Positions 8,277 through 15,533 of a stretch of 24,765 nucleotides of DNA are shown one piece after another. The DNA is from RHKX01 sp964641695 (GTDB lineage: Bacteria > Actinomycetota > Thermoleophilia > Solirubrobacterales > 70-9), in contig CAZXKG010000030.1 of the NCBI GenBank assembly GCA_964641695.1, positions 1 through 24,765 on the forward strand, in the 5' to 3' direction. The translations under genes were made by a program, and so were the position numbers. Under the pieces are notes generated by a model. It was not told where the DNA came from, made no database searches, and was given only the letters and a program-made list of their open reading frames with translations. Each line of letters opens with the position of its first letter. Position 1 is the stretch's first letter.

Positions 8277-8650
8277 ATGGAGGGCAGCGGGTGGCGTGAG
8301 GCGCGCTACCGCTACAGCGCCTCGTTCCCCGAGCTGCTGACCCAAGCCGGCTGCTNNNNNNNNNNNNNNNNNNNNNNNNNNNNNNNNNNNNNNNNNNNNN
8401 NNNNNNNNNNNNNNNNNNNNNNNNNNNNNNNNNNNNNNNNNNNNNNNNNNNNNNNCTGCGCACCGGCACCACGATCGCCACCCTCGAGTTCGAGTCGGCG
8501 GTCGAGGAGATCTTCGACGTCCAGATCCTCCCCGCCACCCGCTGCCCGTCTCTCGGCGGCCAGAGCGCCGACGGCAAGGAGGATGCGCACGAGGTCTGGG
8601 TGGTACCGGCGGAGGCCCAGGCGCCGCCACGCATGACGAAGCCCGACTGA
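8277..8650 (+). CDS. Probable TIGR03032-family protein, interrupted by an assembly gap
   Basis: Two coding ends flank the 100-N gap. Before it, an ATG at 8277, directly after the preceding stop, reads 26 residues containing YRYSASFPELLTQAGC. After it, the frame starting at 8456 reads 64 residues to TGA 8648-8650: LRTGTTIATLEFESAVEEIF, then DVQILPATRCPSL and a short polar tail. Both fit opposite ends of TIGR03032 (DUF4915-related) proteins: the family begins with an '...LL...G.SL..STYQAGKL' region and ends with '-LRTG....L.FE..VEEIFDVQVLP..R-P'. The two ends are not in the same frame across 100 N, so the gap is a placeholder; a family member is about 350 residues, implying several hundred missing bases. 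The family's function is not established. It may be co-transcribed with the ELWxxDGT gene. The alternative is two different genes, one cut on each side. Confidence 0.62.
8356..8455. other. Scaffold gap (100 N)
   Basis: Exactly 100 unknown bases, a conventional placeholder length. The flanking reading frames show that the real distance is not 100 bases if a single gene spans it. Confidence 0.98.
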
Positions 8651-8747
8651 GGTCTACGTGGCGCGTGGGGGGCGCGGTTCGCCGCTCCGGGATTGACGGA
8701 TCGAGGGCAGGATCCCGCTGCCCCGTCTCGGAAGGACCGATGAGTGG

Positions 8748-8774
8748 TGATATCAACAAGGCAGACTGATAGCA
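8748..8774 (+). promoter_or_regulatory. Probable FitA/VapB autoregulatory operator
   Basis: TGATATCA (8748-8755) and TGATAGCA (8767-8774) are separated by 11 bases. The first half matches the reverse complement of the second (TGCTATCA) at 7 of 8 positions, so together they form an inverted repeat ending 8 bases before the antitoxin ATG. From memory, Neisseria FitA binds half-sites of the form TGCTATCA/TGATAGCA with similar spacing. The position and family both support an operator for this pair; binding is inferred. Confidence 0.6.
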
Positions 8775-8782
8775 TCGCTGGG

Positions 8783-9079
8783 ATGAAGCAGCTTCTACTC
8801 CGCGTTCCAGGCGATCTGCATCGCCGCCTCAGCGCGCGAGCGCGGCGCGAGGGGAGGAGCGTGAACGCAGTCGCGGGCGAGATCCTCGATGCCGCCGTCG
8901 ACGTCGATACGGGCTCGCGGCAGGATCGCCTGCGTGCGGCCGCCGTTGCGAACGGGATCCTGAGAGCCTTCGAGGCCGAGCGGATCTCCGCCTCCGAGCG
9001 GGCGCGGATCCTCGAATCCACGCGAGGGCTGGGCCCGCTTGCCGAGGAGGCCATCGACTTCGAGCGCGATCCTCGGTGA
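8783..9079 (+). CDS. FitA/VapB-like ribbon-helix-helix antitoxin
   Basis: A 98-residue antitoxin that should bind both its PIN toxin and operator DNA. The N-terminus KQLLLRVPGDLHRRLSARAR, with RREGRSVNAVAGEIL after it, is the beta-strand plus two helices of the FitA/Arc-type ribbon-helix-helix fold; the C-terminal half is charged and would wrap the toxin. The ATG at 8783 is preferred to an in-frame GTG at 8744 because it places the strand at the very start, as in the family, and because the inverted-repeat operator (8748-8774) then lies just upstream. No strong ribosome site is visible, so translation may be weak or leader-poor. The stop overlaps the toxin GTG as GTGA. A FitA-type rather than classical VapB assignment rests on the operator and the helix pattern. 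Confidence 0.88.
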   Translation: MKQLLLRVPGDLHRRLSARARREGRSVNAVAGEILDAAVDVDTGSRQDRLRAAAVANGILRAFEAERISASERARILESTRGLGPLAEEAIDFERDPR

Positions 9080-9525
9080 TCGCCTACGTCGACTCGTCCC
9101 TGTTGGTCCGCGCGTACCTCCTCGACGAGCCTGGTCACGAAGAGGTACGAAGCCTGGTCGAGGACGACGAGATCGCCTTGGTGACTGGGTCCTGGAGCAG
9201 GATCGAGGTCTCCGGGGCGTTGGTCCGAGCGGGTCGGGGCGGTCGGGGCGGCGGTACTTCCTCGACGGGCCTGCTGAGGATGCTCGATGCGGATCTCGGC
9301 GACGGAGGGGCGATCGCGACCGTTCTGGCGCCCCAGGGGGAGGTGGAGGACGTTGCCCTCGGCCTGGTCAGGTCGCATGGCCTGCGGGCGATGGACGCAT
9401 GGCACCTGGCGACGGCCTCGCTGGCCATCCCGCCGTTGCTGGAGAGCAGGGAGAAGAAGGCCTTCGCCTCACGCGATCTGACCCAGCGTGAAGTCGCCGG
9501 CCAGCTCGGCTTCACGCTCTTGTGA
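9076..9525 (+). CDS. FitB/VapC-like PIN-domain toxin (ribonuclease)
   Basis: A 149-residue PIN endoribonuclease, the toxin half of a type II pair. The acidic metal-binding residues are all present: D6 in YVDSSLLVRAY, E44 in SRIEVSGAL, D107 in LRAMDAWHLATA and D134 in FASRDLTQ. The length is normal for VapC/FitB. A glycine- and arginine-rich loop (residues 53-60, RGGRGGG) is unusual between the second and third conserved blocks. GTG start at 9076 overlaps the antitoxin stop by 4 bases, so the toxin is made only after the antitoxin. Targets of PIN toxins are usually tRNA or rRNA; the target here cannot be read from sequence. The catalytic set being intact argues for an active toxin. Confidence 0.92.
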   Translation: MIAYVDSSLLVRAYLLDEPGHEEVRSLVEDDEIALVTGSWSRIEVSGALVRAGRGGRGGGTSSTGLLRMLDADLGDGGAIATVLAPQGEVEDVALGLVRSHGLRAMDAWHLATASLAIPPLLESREKKAFASRDLTQREVAGQLGFTLL

Positions 9526-9673
9526 GGGCGCTTCAGGCTTCGGGAGCAGAGACCCAGGACGACCTGCGACAACGTAGACGGTTGGCTGGGTGATTGGACG
9601 GAGCGGATCAGGGGAAAACGCTTCGGGCTCTGGGTCAAGAAGCATCTGGACGCAGCACTCCACGGGTTCGCTG

Positions 9674-9685
9674 ACTACTCGTAGT
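9674..9685. promoter_or_regulatory. Short inverted repeat before the oxidoreductase gene
   Basis: ACTAC-TC-GTAGT, a 5-base-arm palindrome, lies 11 bases before the ATG at 9697. TAGGTT (9685-9690) could serve as a -10 giving a nearly leaderless mRNA. The 171 bases between the toxin and this gene hold nothing else I can name. Evidence is weak because the repeat is short. Confidence 0.3.
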
Positions 9686-9696
9686 AGGTTGATCGC

Positions 9697-10923
9697 ATGT
9701 CCTCCGATCGTGAGTATGACCTCGTCGTCTTCGGTGCCACCGGTTTCGTCGGCAGCCTGACCGCCCGCTACCTCGCCGACGCCGCGCCGACCGGGACTCG
9801 GATCGCGCTTGCCGGGCGGTCGCGAGAGAAGCTCGAGCGGACGCGATCGGAGCTCCCGCCCGCGGCGTCCGAGTGGCCGTTGATCGTGGCCGACAGCTCC
9901 GACCGCGAGGCGCTCGGAGCGCTTGCTGCTGCGACCCGGGTCGTCGCGACCACCGTCGGCCCCTACTACCGCTACGGCTTCCCGCTGGTCGAGGCCTGCG
10001 CCGAGCACGGGACCCACTACGCGGACCTGACCGGCGAGACGCTGTTCATGCGGCGCACGATCGACGGGTGCCACGAGCGCGCGAAGGTCAACGGCGCGCG
10101 GATCGTCCACACATGCGGCTTCGACTCGATTCCCTCCGACATCGGCGTCCTGGCCCTGCACCGCCATGCGGCCGACGCCGGCGCCGGCGACCTGACCGAG
10201 ACGACGCTCGTCGTCCGCAAGATGCGCGGCGGTGTCAGCGGCGGCACCATCGACTCGATGCGCGGCCAGGTCGATGCCGCACGGAGCGACCGATCGCTGC
10301 GCAAGGCGATGGTCGATCCCTACGGACTCAGTCCCGACCGCGCCGCCGAGCCCGACCTCGGCAACGAGCGCGACCCGATGCGGCCGACGCACGACGCTGA
10401 GCTGGGCGGCTGGCTGGCGCCGTTCGTGATGGGCACCGTCAACACCCGGGTCGTGCGGCGCTCGAACGCGTTGCAGGGCTACGCCTACGGACGCGAGCTG
10501 CGCTACCGCGAGCTGATGCTGGCGGGCGGCCTGCCCGCGGGCCCGTTCGTGGCCGCCGGGATCTCCGCCGGGATCGCGGGACTGGTCGCGGGGCTCTCGA
10601 TCCCACCGACGCGGAAGCTGCTGGACCGGGTTCTGCCTGATCCCGGCGAGGGACCGGACGAGAAGGCCCGCGAGCGCGGCTTCTTCAAGATCGACGTGCA
10701 CGCGCAGACGAGCTCGGGAGCGCGCTTCGTCTGCCGGATCGAGGCCCCCGGCGACCCGGGCTACAAAGCGACCGCCGTGATGCTCGGTGAGAGCGCCCTG
10801 GCGCTGGCCCTCGACGAGCCCGACCTCCCCGAAGCGGCCGGCGTCCTCACCCCCTCGAGCGGGATCGGCCCAAGGCTGATCGACCGGCTCACCGCCGCCG
10901 GCCACTCCTACGTCGTGTCCTGA
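9697..10923 (+). CDS. Saccharopine-dehydrogenase-fold oxidoreductase, trans-acting enoyl reductase type
   Basis: A 408-residue NAD(P)-binding protein. The N-terminal Rossmann motif is VVFGATGFVG (10-19), followed by LAGRSREKLE and VATTVGPYYRYG. These, with YADLTGE and HTCGFDSIPSD near residues 108-150, are the marks of the actinobacterial family that includes mycobacterial Rv2449c and the trans-acting enoyl reductase Rv2953. A glycine/alanine-rich hydrophobic segment near residues 273-300 may contact the membrane or lipid. Rv2953 reduces a double bond during phthiocerol/phenolglycolipid assembly; a lipid substrate is plausible here but not shown, since no polyketide synthase is nearby. It stands alone on the plus strand, and its stop lies 40 bases from the convergent gene. 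Not a true saccharopine dehydrogenase: lysine pathway genes are absent. Confidence 0.88.
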   Translation: MSSDREYDLVVFGATGFVGSLTARYLADAAPTGTRIALAGRSREKLERTRSELPPAASEWPLIVADSSDREALGALAAATRVVATTVGPYYRYGFPLVEACAEHGTHYADLTGETLFMRRTIDGCHERAKVNGARIVHTCGFDSIPSDIGVLALHRHAADAGAGDLTETTLVVRKMRGGVSGGTIDSMRGQVDAARSDRSLRKAMVDPYGLSPDRAAEPDLGNERDPMRPTHDAELGGWLAPFVMGTVNTRVVRRSNALQGYAYGRELRYRELMLAGGLPAGPFVAAGISAGIAGLVAGLSIPPTRKLLDRVLPDPGEGPDEKARERGFFKIDVHAQTSSGARFVCRIEAPGDPGYKATAVMLGESALALALDEPDLPEAAGVLTPSSGIGPRLIDRLTAAGHSYVVS

Positions 10924-10963
10924 GAGGCGGAGGCGGCTTACGACGCGCCGCGTGGGGTACGAG

Positions 10964-11653
10964 CTAGCCGACGCCCGGGGGCGCGGCGCAGAAGAAGGGG
11001 AGCTCCGCGCCGACGGCATGCACGCGTAGGCGGTGGCCCCCTCCCACCAGGGACTGGATGGCTATCGCGACCGATGCGTCCGGCTCGACGCCGCCCTCGC
11101 GGAACCCGACCTCGGTCCACGCCTGGCTCTCGACCACCAGACTGCGCGCGAGCCAGATCTCTCCCTCGCTCGGAAGACGGAGCCCAGCCTCGGCGCAAGC
11201 CGACATCGCGTCCCCCCACGCCGCCGCGCCGCGCACGGCGACGTCGATGCAGACCGTTCGACCGAACAGCCCCATCCCCTCCGGGCAGGAGGGTGCGAGG
11301 AGGCCCGACACCAGCTTCTCGGCGCTCACGGACCGGTTGGCGAGCTGCCCGCTCCCTACTGCTCCGTCGGTGAGCTGGGCGCTTCCCACAGCCCTGGACG
11401 CGATCTTGGGCGTTTTCACCGCGCCGTTCGCGATCTTGGGTGCTTTCACCGCGCCGTTCGCGATCTTGGACGTTTTCACCGCGTTCTTCTTGAGTTGCTT
11501 CGTCCCAACGCTGTTCTTCGGCAATCCGGCGGCGTAAGCGCCGGCGCCGAGGGCGATGAACAAAGCGATGACGGAGATCACGTTCGCGAACGTCAGCGCC
11601 CCGCGGAGGCGAGACCATCCGCCTCGCCGCTGATCAACCCGATCCCCGTTCAC
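10964..11653 (-). CDS. Membrane-anchored decapeptide-repeat protein, Solirubrobacterales type
   Basis: A 229-residue protein of unknown function. A short basic N-terminus precedes one hydrophobic segment (about 24-43: ANVISVIALFIALGAGAYAA) acting as anchor or signal. Then come about six 10-residue repeats, AVKTSKIANG, AVKAPKIANG, AVKTPKIASR, AVGSAQLTDG, AVGSGQLANR, SVSAEKL, which suggest a regular beta structure. The C-terminal ~110 residues begin with CPEGMGLFG and contain CIDVAVRG, AMSACAEAGLRLPSEGEIWLA and FFCAAPP. The four cysteines and the GLRLPSEGE motif recall C-type-lectin-like/FGE-related surface domains, though I cannot confirm the fold. The same architecture recurs in Solirubrobacterales genomes. 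The GTG start lies 8 bases after the -10 of a good promoter, so the mRNA is close to leaderless. Confidence 0.82.
   Translation of the reverse strand: MNGDRVDQRRGGWSRLRGALTFANVISVIALFIALGAGAYAAGLPKNSVGTKQLKKNAVKTSKIANGAVKAPKIANGAVKTPKIASRAVGSAQLTDGAVGSGQLANRSVSAEKLVSGLLAPSCPEGMGLFGRTVCIDVAVRGAAAWGDAMSACAEAGLRLPSEGEIWLARSLVVESQAWTEVGFREGGVEPDASVAIAIQSLVGGGHRLRVHAVGAELPFFCAAPPGVG
11401..11490 (-). repeat. Three in-frame 30-bp repeats encoding decapeptides
   Basis: Units begin at 11401, 11431 and 11461. The first two differ at two positions; the third matches over its first 22 bases with one change and then diverges. They encode the AVKxPKIANG-type decapeptides of the surrounding gene. The near identity indicates recent repeat expansion. 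Confidence 0.9.
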
Positions 11654-11661
11654 AGCGTGAC

Positions 11662-11691
11662 AGCATAGGTGCAGCCGAGCGCGTAGGTCAA
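11662..11691 (-). promoter_or_regulatory. Sigma70-type promoter of the decapeptide-repeat gene
   Basis: Read on the minus strand: TTGACC (11691-11686), an 18-base spacer, then TATGCT (11667-11662). These match the consensus at 5/6 and 4/6. Transcription would begin near 11655, about two bases before the GTG at 11653, so the message is leaderless or nearly so; no ribosome site is present, which agrees. Confidence 0.7.
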
Positions 11692-11726
11692 TACCTCATA
11701 TGGGTGGACGTACCACTCGGACCCGC

Positions 11727-12788
11727 CTACTCCGAGACGTTCGTTCTGCGCTCGACGACGCCCTCGCGGTCCGTGACCGATCCCACCCTCCGGCTGCCGG
11801 GGTGATGGTGCGCGAGGATCTCGATCGTGGCCGCCAGGTCGGCCCCCGGGACGATCGCGCAGAAGCCGCAGCCCATGTTGAAGACCTCGTGCATCTCCTG
11901 ATCGCTGATCCCGCCACGCTCGGCGATCAGGGCGAAGATCGGCTGGGCGGGCAGCGGCTCGTCGATCCGGTAGCCGACTCCGCCGCCGAGCCGCAGCAGG
12001 TTGTTGAGCCCGTCGCCGGTGATGTGGGCGAGGCCGCGGACGTCGACGTCGGAGGCGAGCAGGTCGGCGACCGCGCGGACGTAGATCTCCGTCGGCTCCA
12101 GCAGGACGTCGCCGAGCGGGCGGCCGAGCCTGCCCTCGGGATCCCCATCCAGCGGCAGTCCCGCGAGGACGCGCCGCGCCAGCGTGTAGCCGTTGGAGTG
12201 CAGCCCGGAGGAGGGGACACCGACGATCGCGTCCCCGGGCCGGATCGCGCTGCCGTCGACGACGCCGTCGAGCGGGACGAGGCCGATCGCGCTCCCCGCC
12301 AGCTCCAGACCGTTGACGACGTCCCCGACCTGGGCGATCTCACCACCGGGGATCTCGATCCCCGCCAGCTCGGCCCCGCGGCGCAACCCCTCGCCGATCG
12401 CCCCGCAGACCTCGGGGTCGGCGCTGCGACAGAGGATGAAGTCGAGTAGCGCGATCGGCTCGGCGCCGACGCAGATCAGGTCGTTGACGTTCATCGCGAT
12501 GCAGTCGATGCCGATCGTCTCGAAGCGCCCGAGTTGCTCGGCGACGACCATCTTCGTCCCGACCCCGTCGGTGCCGAAGGCGATCCCGGTGCGCTCGTCG
12601 ATCCGCAGCACGCTCGCGTAGTGGTTGGGTAGCGGCACGACCCGCGACGGCTTGCCGGTGTCGATCCGCGAGAGGTGGGCGACGAGCGCGCTGACCGCGG
12701 AGTCTGCCTCGCGCTGGCTGACTCCCGCTTGGCTGTAGGCATCCTGGCTCACCGGGTCGGATTCAACTAGATGCGGCGGAGCCGTCAT
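11727..12788 (-). CDS. purM: Phosphoribosylformylglycinamidine cyclo-ligase (AIR synthetase)
   Basis: This enzyme closes the imidazole ring of aminoimidazole ribotide with ATP in purine synthesis. The 353 residues contain the family blocks GTDGVGTKMVVA, GIDCIAMNVNDLICVGAEPI, the HSNGYTLAR loop and a C-terminal FNMGCGFCAIV. The substrate-domain motif reads AHITGDGLNNLLRL rather than the usual THITGGGLxEN, a variant I associate with archaeal-type PurM. The ATG at 12788 overlaps the 3' end of uppP by 26 bases and has GGCGGGCG just upstream. A GTG at 12752 would start the protein at SQDAYSQAGV, right at the conserved N-terminus, and remove the overlap; both are possible. It follows uppP in the same direction, so the two are probably co-transcribed despite unrelated roles. 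No other pur gene is in the window. Confidence 0.95.
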   Translation of the reverse strand: MTAPPHLVESDPVSQDAYSQAGVSQREADSAVSALVAHLSRIDTGKPSRVVPLPNHYASVLRIDERTGIAFGTDGVGTKMVVAEQLGRFETIGIDCIAMNVNDLICVGAEPIALLDFILCRSADPEVCGAIGEGLRRGAELAGIEIPGGEIAQVGDVVNGLELAGSAIGLVPLDGVVDGSAIRPGDAIVGVPSSGLHSNGYTLARRVLAGLPLDGDPEGRLGRPLGDVLLEPTEIYVRAVADLLASDVDVRGLAHITGDGLNNLLRLGGGVGYRIDEPLPAQPIFALIAERGGISDQEMHEVFNMGCGFCAIVPGADLAATIEILAHHHPGSRRVGSVTDREGVVERRTNVSE

Positions 12789-13605
12789 CGCCCGCCGCGT
12801 TCTGAGAGCCGCCGCGGGCCAGCAGCAGCCCGGCCAGAGCGAGGCGGTAGGCGACGTAGGGCAGCGGTGAGCTGTCGCGCTCGATCAGCCTGATCAGGCC
12901 CTGCGAGGCGAGGGTGGAGACGAACGCCGCGCCGACTCCGGCGGCCAGCGCCGTCCTGCCGCGTCCGCTGGGACGGCGATCGCGCAGCTTCGTTCCCTTG
13001 CGGATCGCCGCCGCCGTGATCACCGGCAGCGCCACCGTGCGGGAGAGGAGGTTCGCCTGCGGACGCCGGAACCCGCGAGCGCGAGCCGCGGCCAGGGTCG
13101 AGCCGTTGCGGGAGACCCCGGGAGCGAGCGCCGCCGCCTGCGCGAGTCCGATGCAGAGCCCGTCGAGCGCCGTCGCCTCGTTCGCGTCGCGCGCTTGCGG
13201 TGAGCGATCGGCGAGGGCCATCGCCACGGAGCCCGCGATCAACCCGACCGCGGTCGACCGCGGTCCTCCGAGTCGCTCGTCGATCCAGCGTTCGAGGCTG
13301 AGGCCGACGACGACGGCGGGCAGGAACGAGAGACCGATCACGGCGACCCGGCGGCCGTCGAGCCGCCGGACCTCCTCGGCGATCAGCCGTCGCTGACCGA
13401 TCAGCAGCGCCGCGGCCCCGCCGGCGTGGACGGCGACCTCGAAGGCCTTGCGATCCTCGGGGTCGACGAGCTCCAGATCCCAGCCGAGAAGCCAGGGGAC
13501 GATGCGCAGGTGCGCCGAGCTGGAGACCGGAAGCAACTCGGTCGGCCCTTGCACGATGCCCAGTACCGCGGCCTTGCAGGGCCCAAGCTCAGCTCCACCT
13601 CGCAC
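12763..13605 (-). CDS. uppP: Undecaprenyl-diphosphatase (UppP/BacA)
   Basis: This membrane phosphatase recycles undecaprenyl diphosphate to the monophosphate carrier needed for peptidoglycan and surface glycans; it also gives bacitracin tolerance. The 280-residue protein carries both signature regions: GIVQGPTELLPVSSSAH (16-32, with Q19 and E23 as the (E/Q)xxxE pair) and PGVSRNGST (162-170, with R166). The usual PGxSRSG is changed to SRNG, an uncommon but not disabling substitution on this evidence. About eight hydrophobic segments fit the BacA fold. The GTG at 13605 is the only start that places the first motif near the N-terminus. It runs divergently from the glycan locus, whose first gene starts 26 bases away, which suits a carrier-recycling enzyme. 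Confidence 0.95.
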   Translation of the reverse strand: MRGGAELGPCKAAVLGIVQGPTELLPVSSSAHLRIVPWLLGWDLELVDPEDRKAFEVAVHAGGAAALLIGQRRLIAEEVRRLDGRRVAVIGLSFLPAVVVGLSLERWIDERLGGPRSTAVGLIAGSVAMALADRSPQARDANEATALDGLCIGLAQAAALAPGVSRNGSTLAAARARGFRRPQANLLSRTVALPVITAAAIRKGTKLRDRRPSGRGRTALAAGVGAAFVSTLASQGLIRLIERDSSPLPYVAYRLALAGLLLARGGSQNAAGDDGSAASS

Positions 13606-13631
13606 GCCGCGGAGACTCTACCCTCTCGGGG
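13606..13631. promoter_or_regulatory. Compact divergent promoter region between uppP and the glycan locus
   Basis: Only 26 bases separate two divergent starts. TACCCT (13618-13623) sits 8 bases before the plus-strand ATG, and TAGAGT (minus strand, at 13620-13615) lies about 9 bases before the minus-strand GTG. Either could be a -10 for a leaderless transcript, in which case both -35 regions fall inside the opposite genes. The hexamers overlap each other, so the two promoters would compete. Confidence 0.4.
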
Positions 13632-15530
13632 ATGAACCGCCTGCGATCGCCGGTGCTCAGGCATCGCATCCTTCAGCTGCTCGCTGACGCAGCGCTCGTC
13701 GCCTTGGCCTTCTTCCTGGCGTTCGAGATCCGGTTCATCGACGAGCCCGGCGGCATCCCCAACCGCTACCTGGAGATGATCACCGGCTCGATCGTCTTCG
13801 TCGCCATCGGCAAGGCGCTGATCTTCGAGTTGATGGGTCTCCATCGCAAGTGGTGGCGCTACTTCAACGCCGGAGACATCTGGACGGTCGTCTGGGCGGC
13901 CGGGATCGCCTCGTTCCTGCTGATCGCGTTCTTCGTGATCGTGCAGCCGTTCGGCAGCCCGATGCCGCGCTCGGTGATGATCTACGACTTCGTCCTCACC
14001 GCCGGTCTGCTGATCGCGGCACGGATGCTCGCCCGCTTCTACTTCGTCGAGTGGCGCGCCCGCCGCGCCCGACACGCGGATGGCCGCAAGATCGAGGACG
14101 TGCTCGTGGTCGGCGCCGGCTCCGGCGGCCAGGCGGTCGTTCGCGAGCTCCTGCTGAACCCCGGGCTCGGCCGCCCGATCGGCTTCGTCGACGACGACGA
14201 CCGCAAGCGCGGGATGGTCCTGCACGACCTCAAGGTTCTCGGCAGCACCGAGGAGCTGGGCCCGATCCTCGATCGCTACAAGCCCGCCGAGGTCGTGATC
14301 GCGATCCCCTCCGCTCCGGGCTCGCTCCGGGGCCGTGTCGTCTCCGAGTGCCGCGAGCGCGGGATCAGGGTGCGGACGCTGCCGACGGTCTTCGAGCTGC
14401 TCCGCGGCGGCGTCCAGCTCACCCGGCAGCTGCGCGAGGTCCAGGTCGAGGACGTGCTCGGCCGCGAGCCGGTGGTGAGCGAGCTCGCCGAGGTCGGCGG
14501 CTACCTCCGCGACCGTACGGTCCTCGTCACCGGGGCGGGAGGCTCGATCGGCGCCGAGCTCAGCCGTCAGATCGCGCGCGTCGGTCCGAGCCGCCTGATC
14601 CTCCTCGACCACGCCGAGGACAACCTCTTCCGGATCGACCGCGAGCTGGCGGCCGAGCGTCACTTCAACCGCGCCGAGGCGGTGCTCGCGGACTGCAAGG
14701 ACGGCGAGCGGATGCTCGAGGTGATGAAGACCGTCGAGCCCGACATCGTCTTCCACGCTGCCGCCTTGAAGCATTTGCCGATGCTGGAGCAGTATCCTGA
14801 TGAGGCGGTGCGCAACAACTCGATCGCGACCCGGGTGGTCGCCGAGACCGCCGCCGTCTCGGGTGCCGAGCGCTTCGTCCTGATCTCGACCGACAAGGCG
14901 GTGGACCCGCGGACGGTGATGGGCGCCTCGAAGGCGATGGCCGAGTCGGTGGTGCGAGCGGCGGCGGCGCGGCACCCGAAGACGCGCTTCGTCAGCGTCC
15001 GCTTCGGCAACGTGCTCGGCTCCTCGGGCAGCGTCGTCCCGATCTTCCGCAGCCAGATCGAGCGAGGCGGGCCGGTCACGGTCACCGATCCGGAGATGAC
15101 CCGCTACTTCATGACGATCCCCGAGGCCGTGCAGCTCGTGATCCGCGCCGCCGACCTCGGCGGGGCCGGAGATGTGTTCGTCCTCGAGATGGGCGAGCCG
15201 GTGAAGATCGTCGAGCTGGCCCGCAACATGATCAGCCTCGCCGGCTACGAGCCGGATGTGGACATCGCGATCGAGTTCACGGGCCCGCGTCCCGGCGAGC
15301 AGCTGCACGAGCGCCTGCTCGCCGACGACGAGCGCGCCGAGCCGACCGCGGCATCCCGGATCGTCCGCGCCGTCCGCGGGACCGAGCTCGACCCCCGGCA
15401 GGTGGAGGACACCCTCTCGACCCTGATCGGGCTCCTCGGCGAGCCCTACGAGCCGGGCCTCAACGACCGCATCGTCTCCGCGGTCTGCGCCGGCTTGGCG
15501 GGGGACGGCGAGGCTAAGATCAGCCGCTGA
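13632..15530 (+). CDS. Membrane nucleotide-sugar 4,6-dehydratase (CapD/PglF/WbpM type)
   Basis: The enzyme converts a UDP-N-acetylhexosamine to the 4-keto-6-deoxy sugar that feeds di- or tri-amino sugar or quinovosamine synthesis. The 632-residue length and order match the long form: four N-terminal transmembrane helices (to about residue 140), a CoA-binding-like Rossmann domain with GAGSGG at 161-166, then the catalytic SDR domain with TGAGGSIG (300-307) and HAAALKHLPMLE. The catalytic trio is S419, M430 and K434 (in STDKAVDPRTVMGASK): the usual SDR tyrosine is Met, as in PglF and WbpM. First gene of the glycan locus; next gene starts 3 bases after its stop. The sugar product cannot be named, as no aminotransferase or acetyltransferase lies in the window. 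Confidence 0.94.
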   Translation: MNRLRSPVLRHRILQLLADAALVALAFFLAFEIRFIDEPGGIPNRYLEMITGSIVFVAIGKALIFELMGLHRKWWRYFNAGDIWTVVWAAGIASFLLIAFFVIVQPFGSPMPRSVMIYDFVLTAGLLIAARMLARFYFVEWRARRARHADGRKIEDVLVVGAGSGGQAVVRELLLNPGLGRPIGFVDDDDRKRGMVLHDLKVLGSTEELGPILDRYKPAEVVIAIPSAPGSLRGRVVSECRERGIRVRTLPTVFELLRGGVQLTRQLREVQVEDVLGREPVVSELAEVGGYLRDRTVLVTGAGGSIGAELSRQIARVGPSRLILLDHAEDNLFRIDRELAAERHFNRAEAVLADCKDGERMLEVMKTVEPDIVFHAAALKHLPMLEQYPDEAVRNNSIATRVVAETAAVSGAERFVLISTDKAVDPRTVMGASKAMAESVVRAAAARHPKTRFVSVRFGNVLGSSGSVVPIFRSQIERGGPVTVTDPEMTRYFMTIPEAVQLVIRAADLGGAGDVFVLEMGEPVKIVELARNMISLAGYEPDVDIAIEFTGPRPGEQLHERLLADDERAEPTAASRIVRAVRGTELDPRQVEDTLSTLIGLLGEPYEPGLNDRIVSAVCAGLAGDGEAKISR

Positions 15531-15533
15531 CAC

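Noticed and set aside
8277..8636. 119-residue open frame read straight through the first gap
   Set aside because: The part after the gap is Ser/Arg/Pro-rich in that frame, whereas a frame shifted by two bases gives a clear protein family end; 100 N is not a real distance.
9697..10923. Saccharopine dehydrogenase for lysine metabolism
   Set aside because: The sequence blocks fit the trans-acting enoyl reductase branch of the fold, and no lysine-pathway genes are near.
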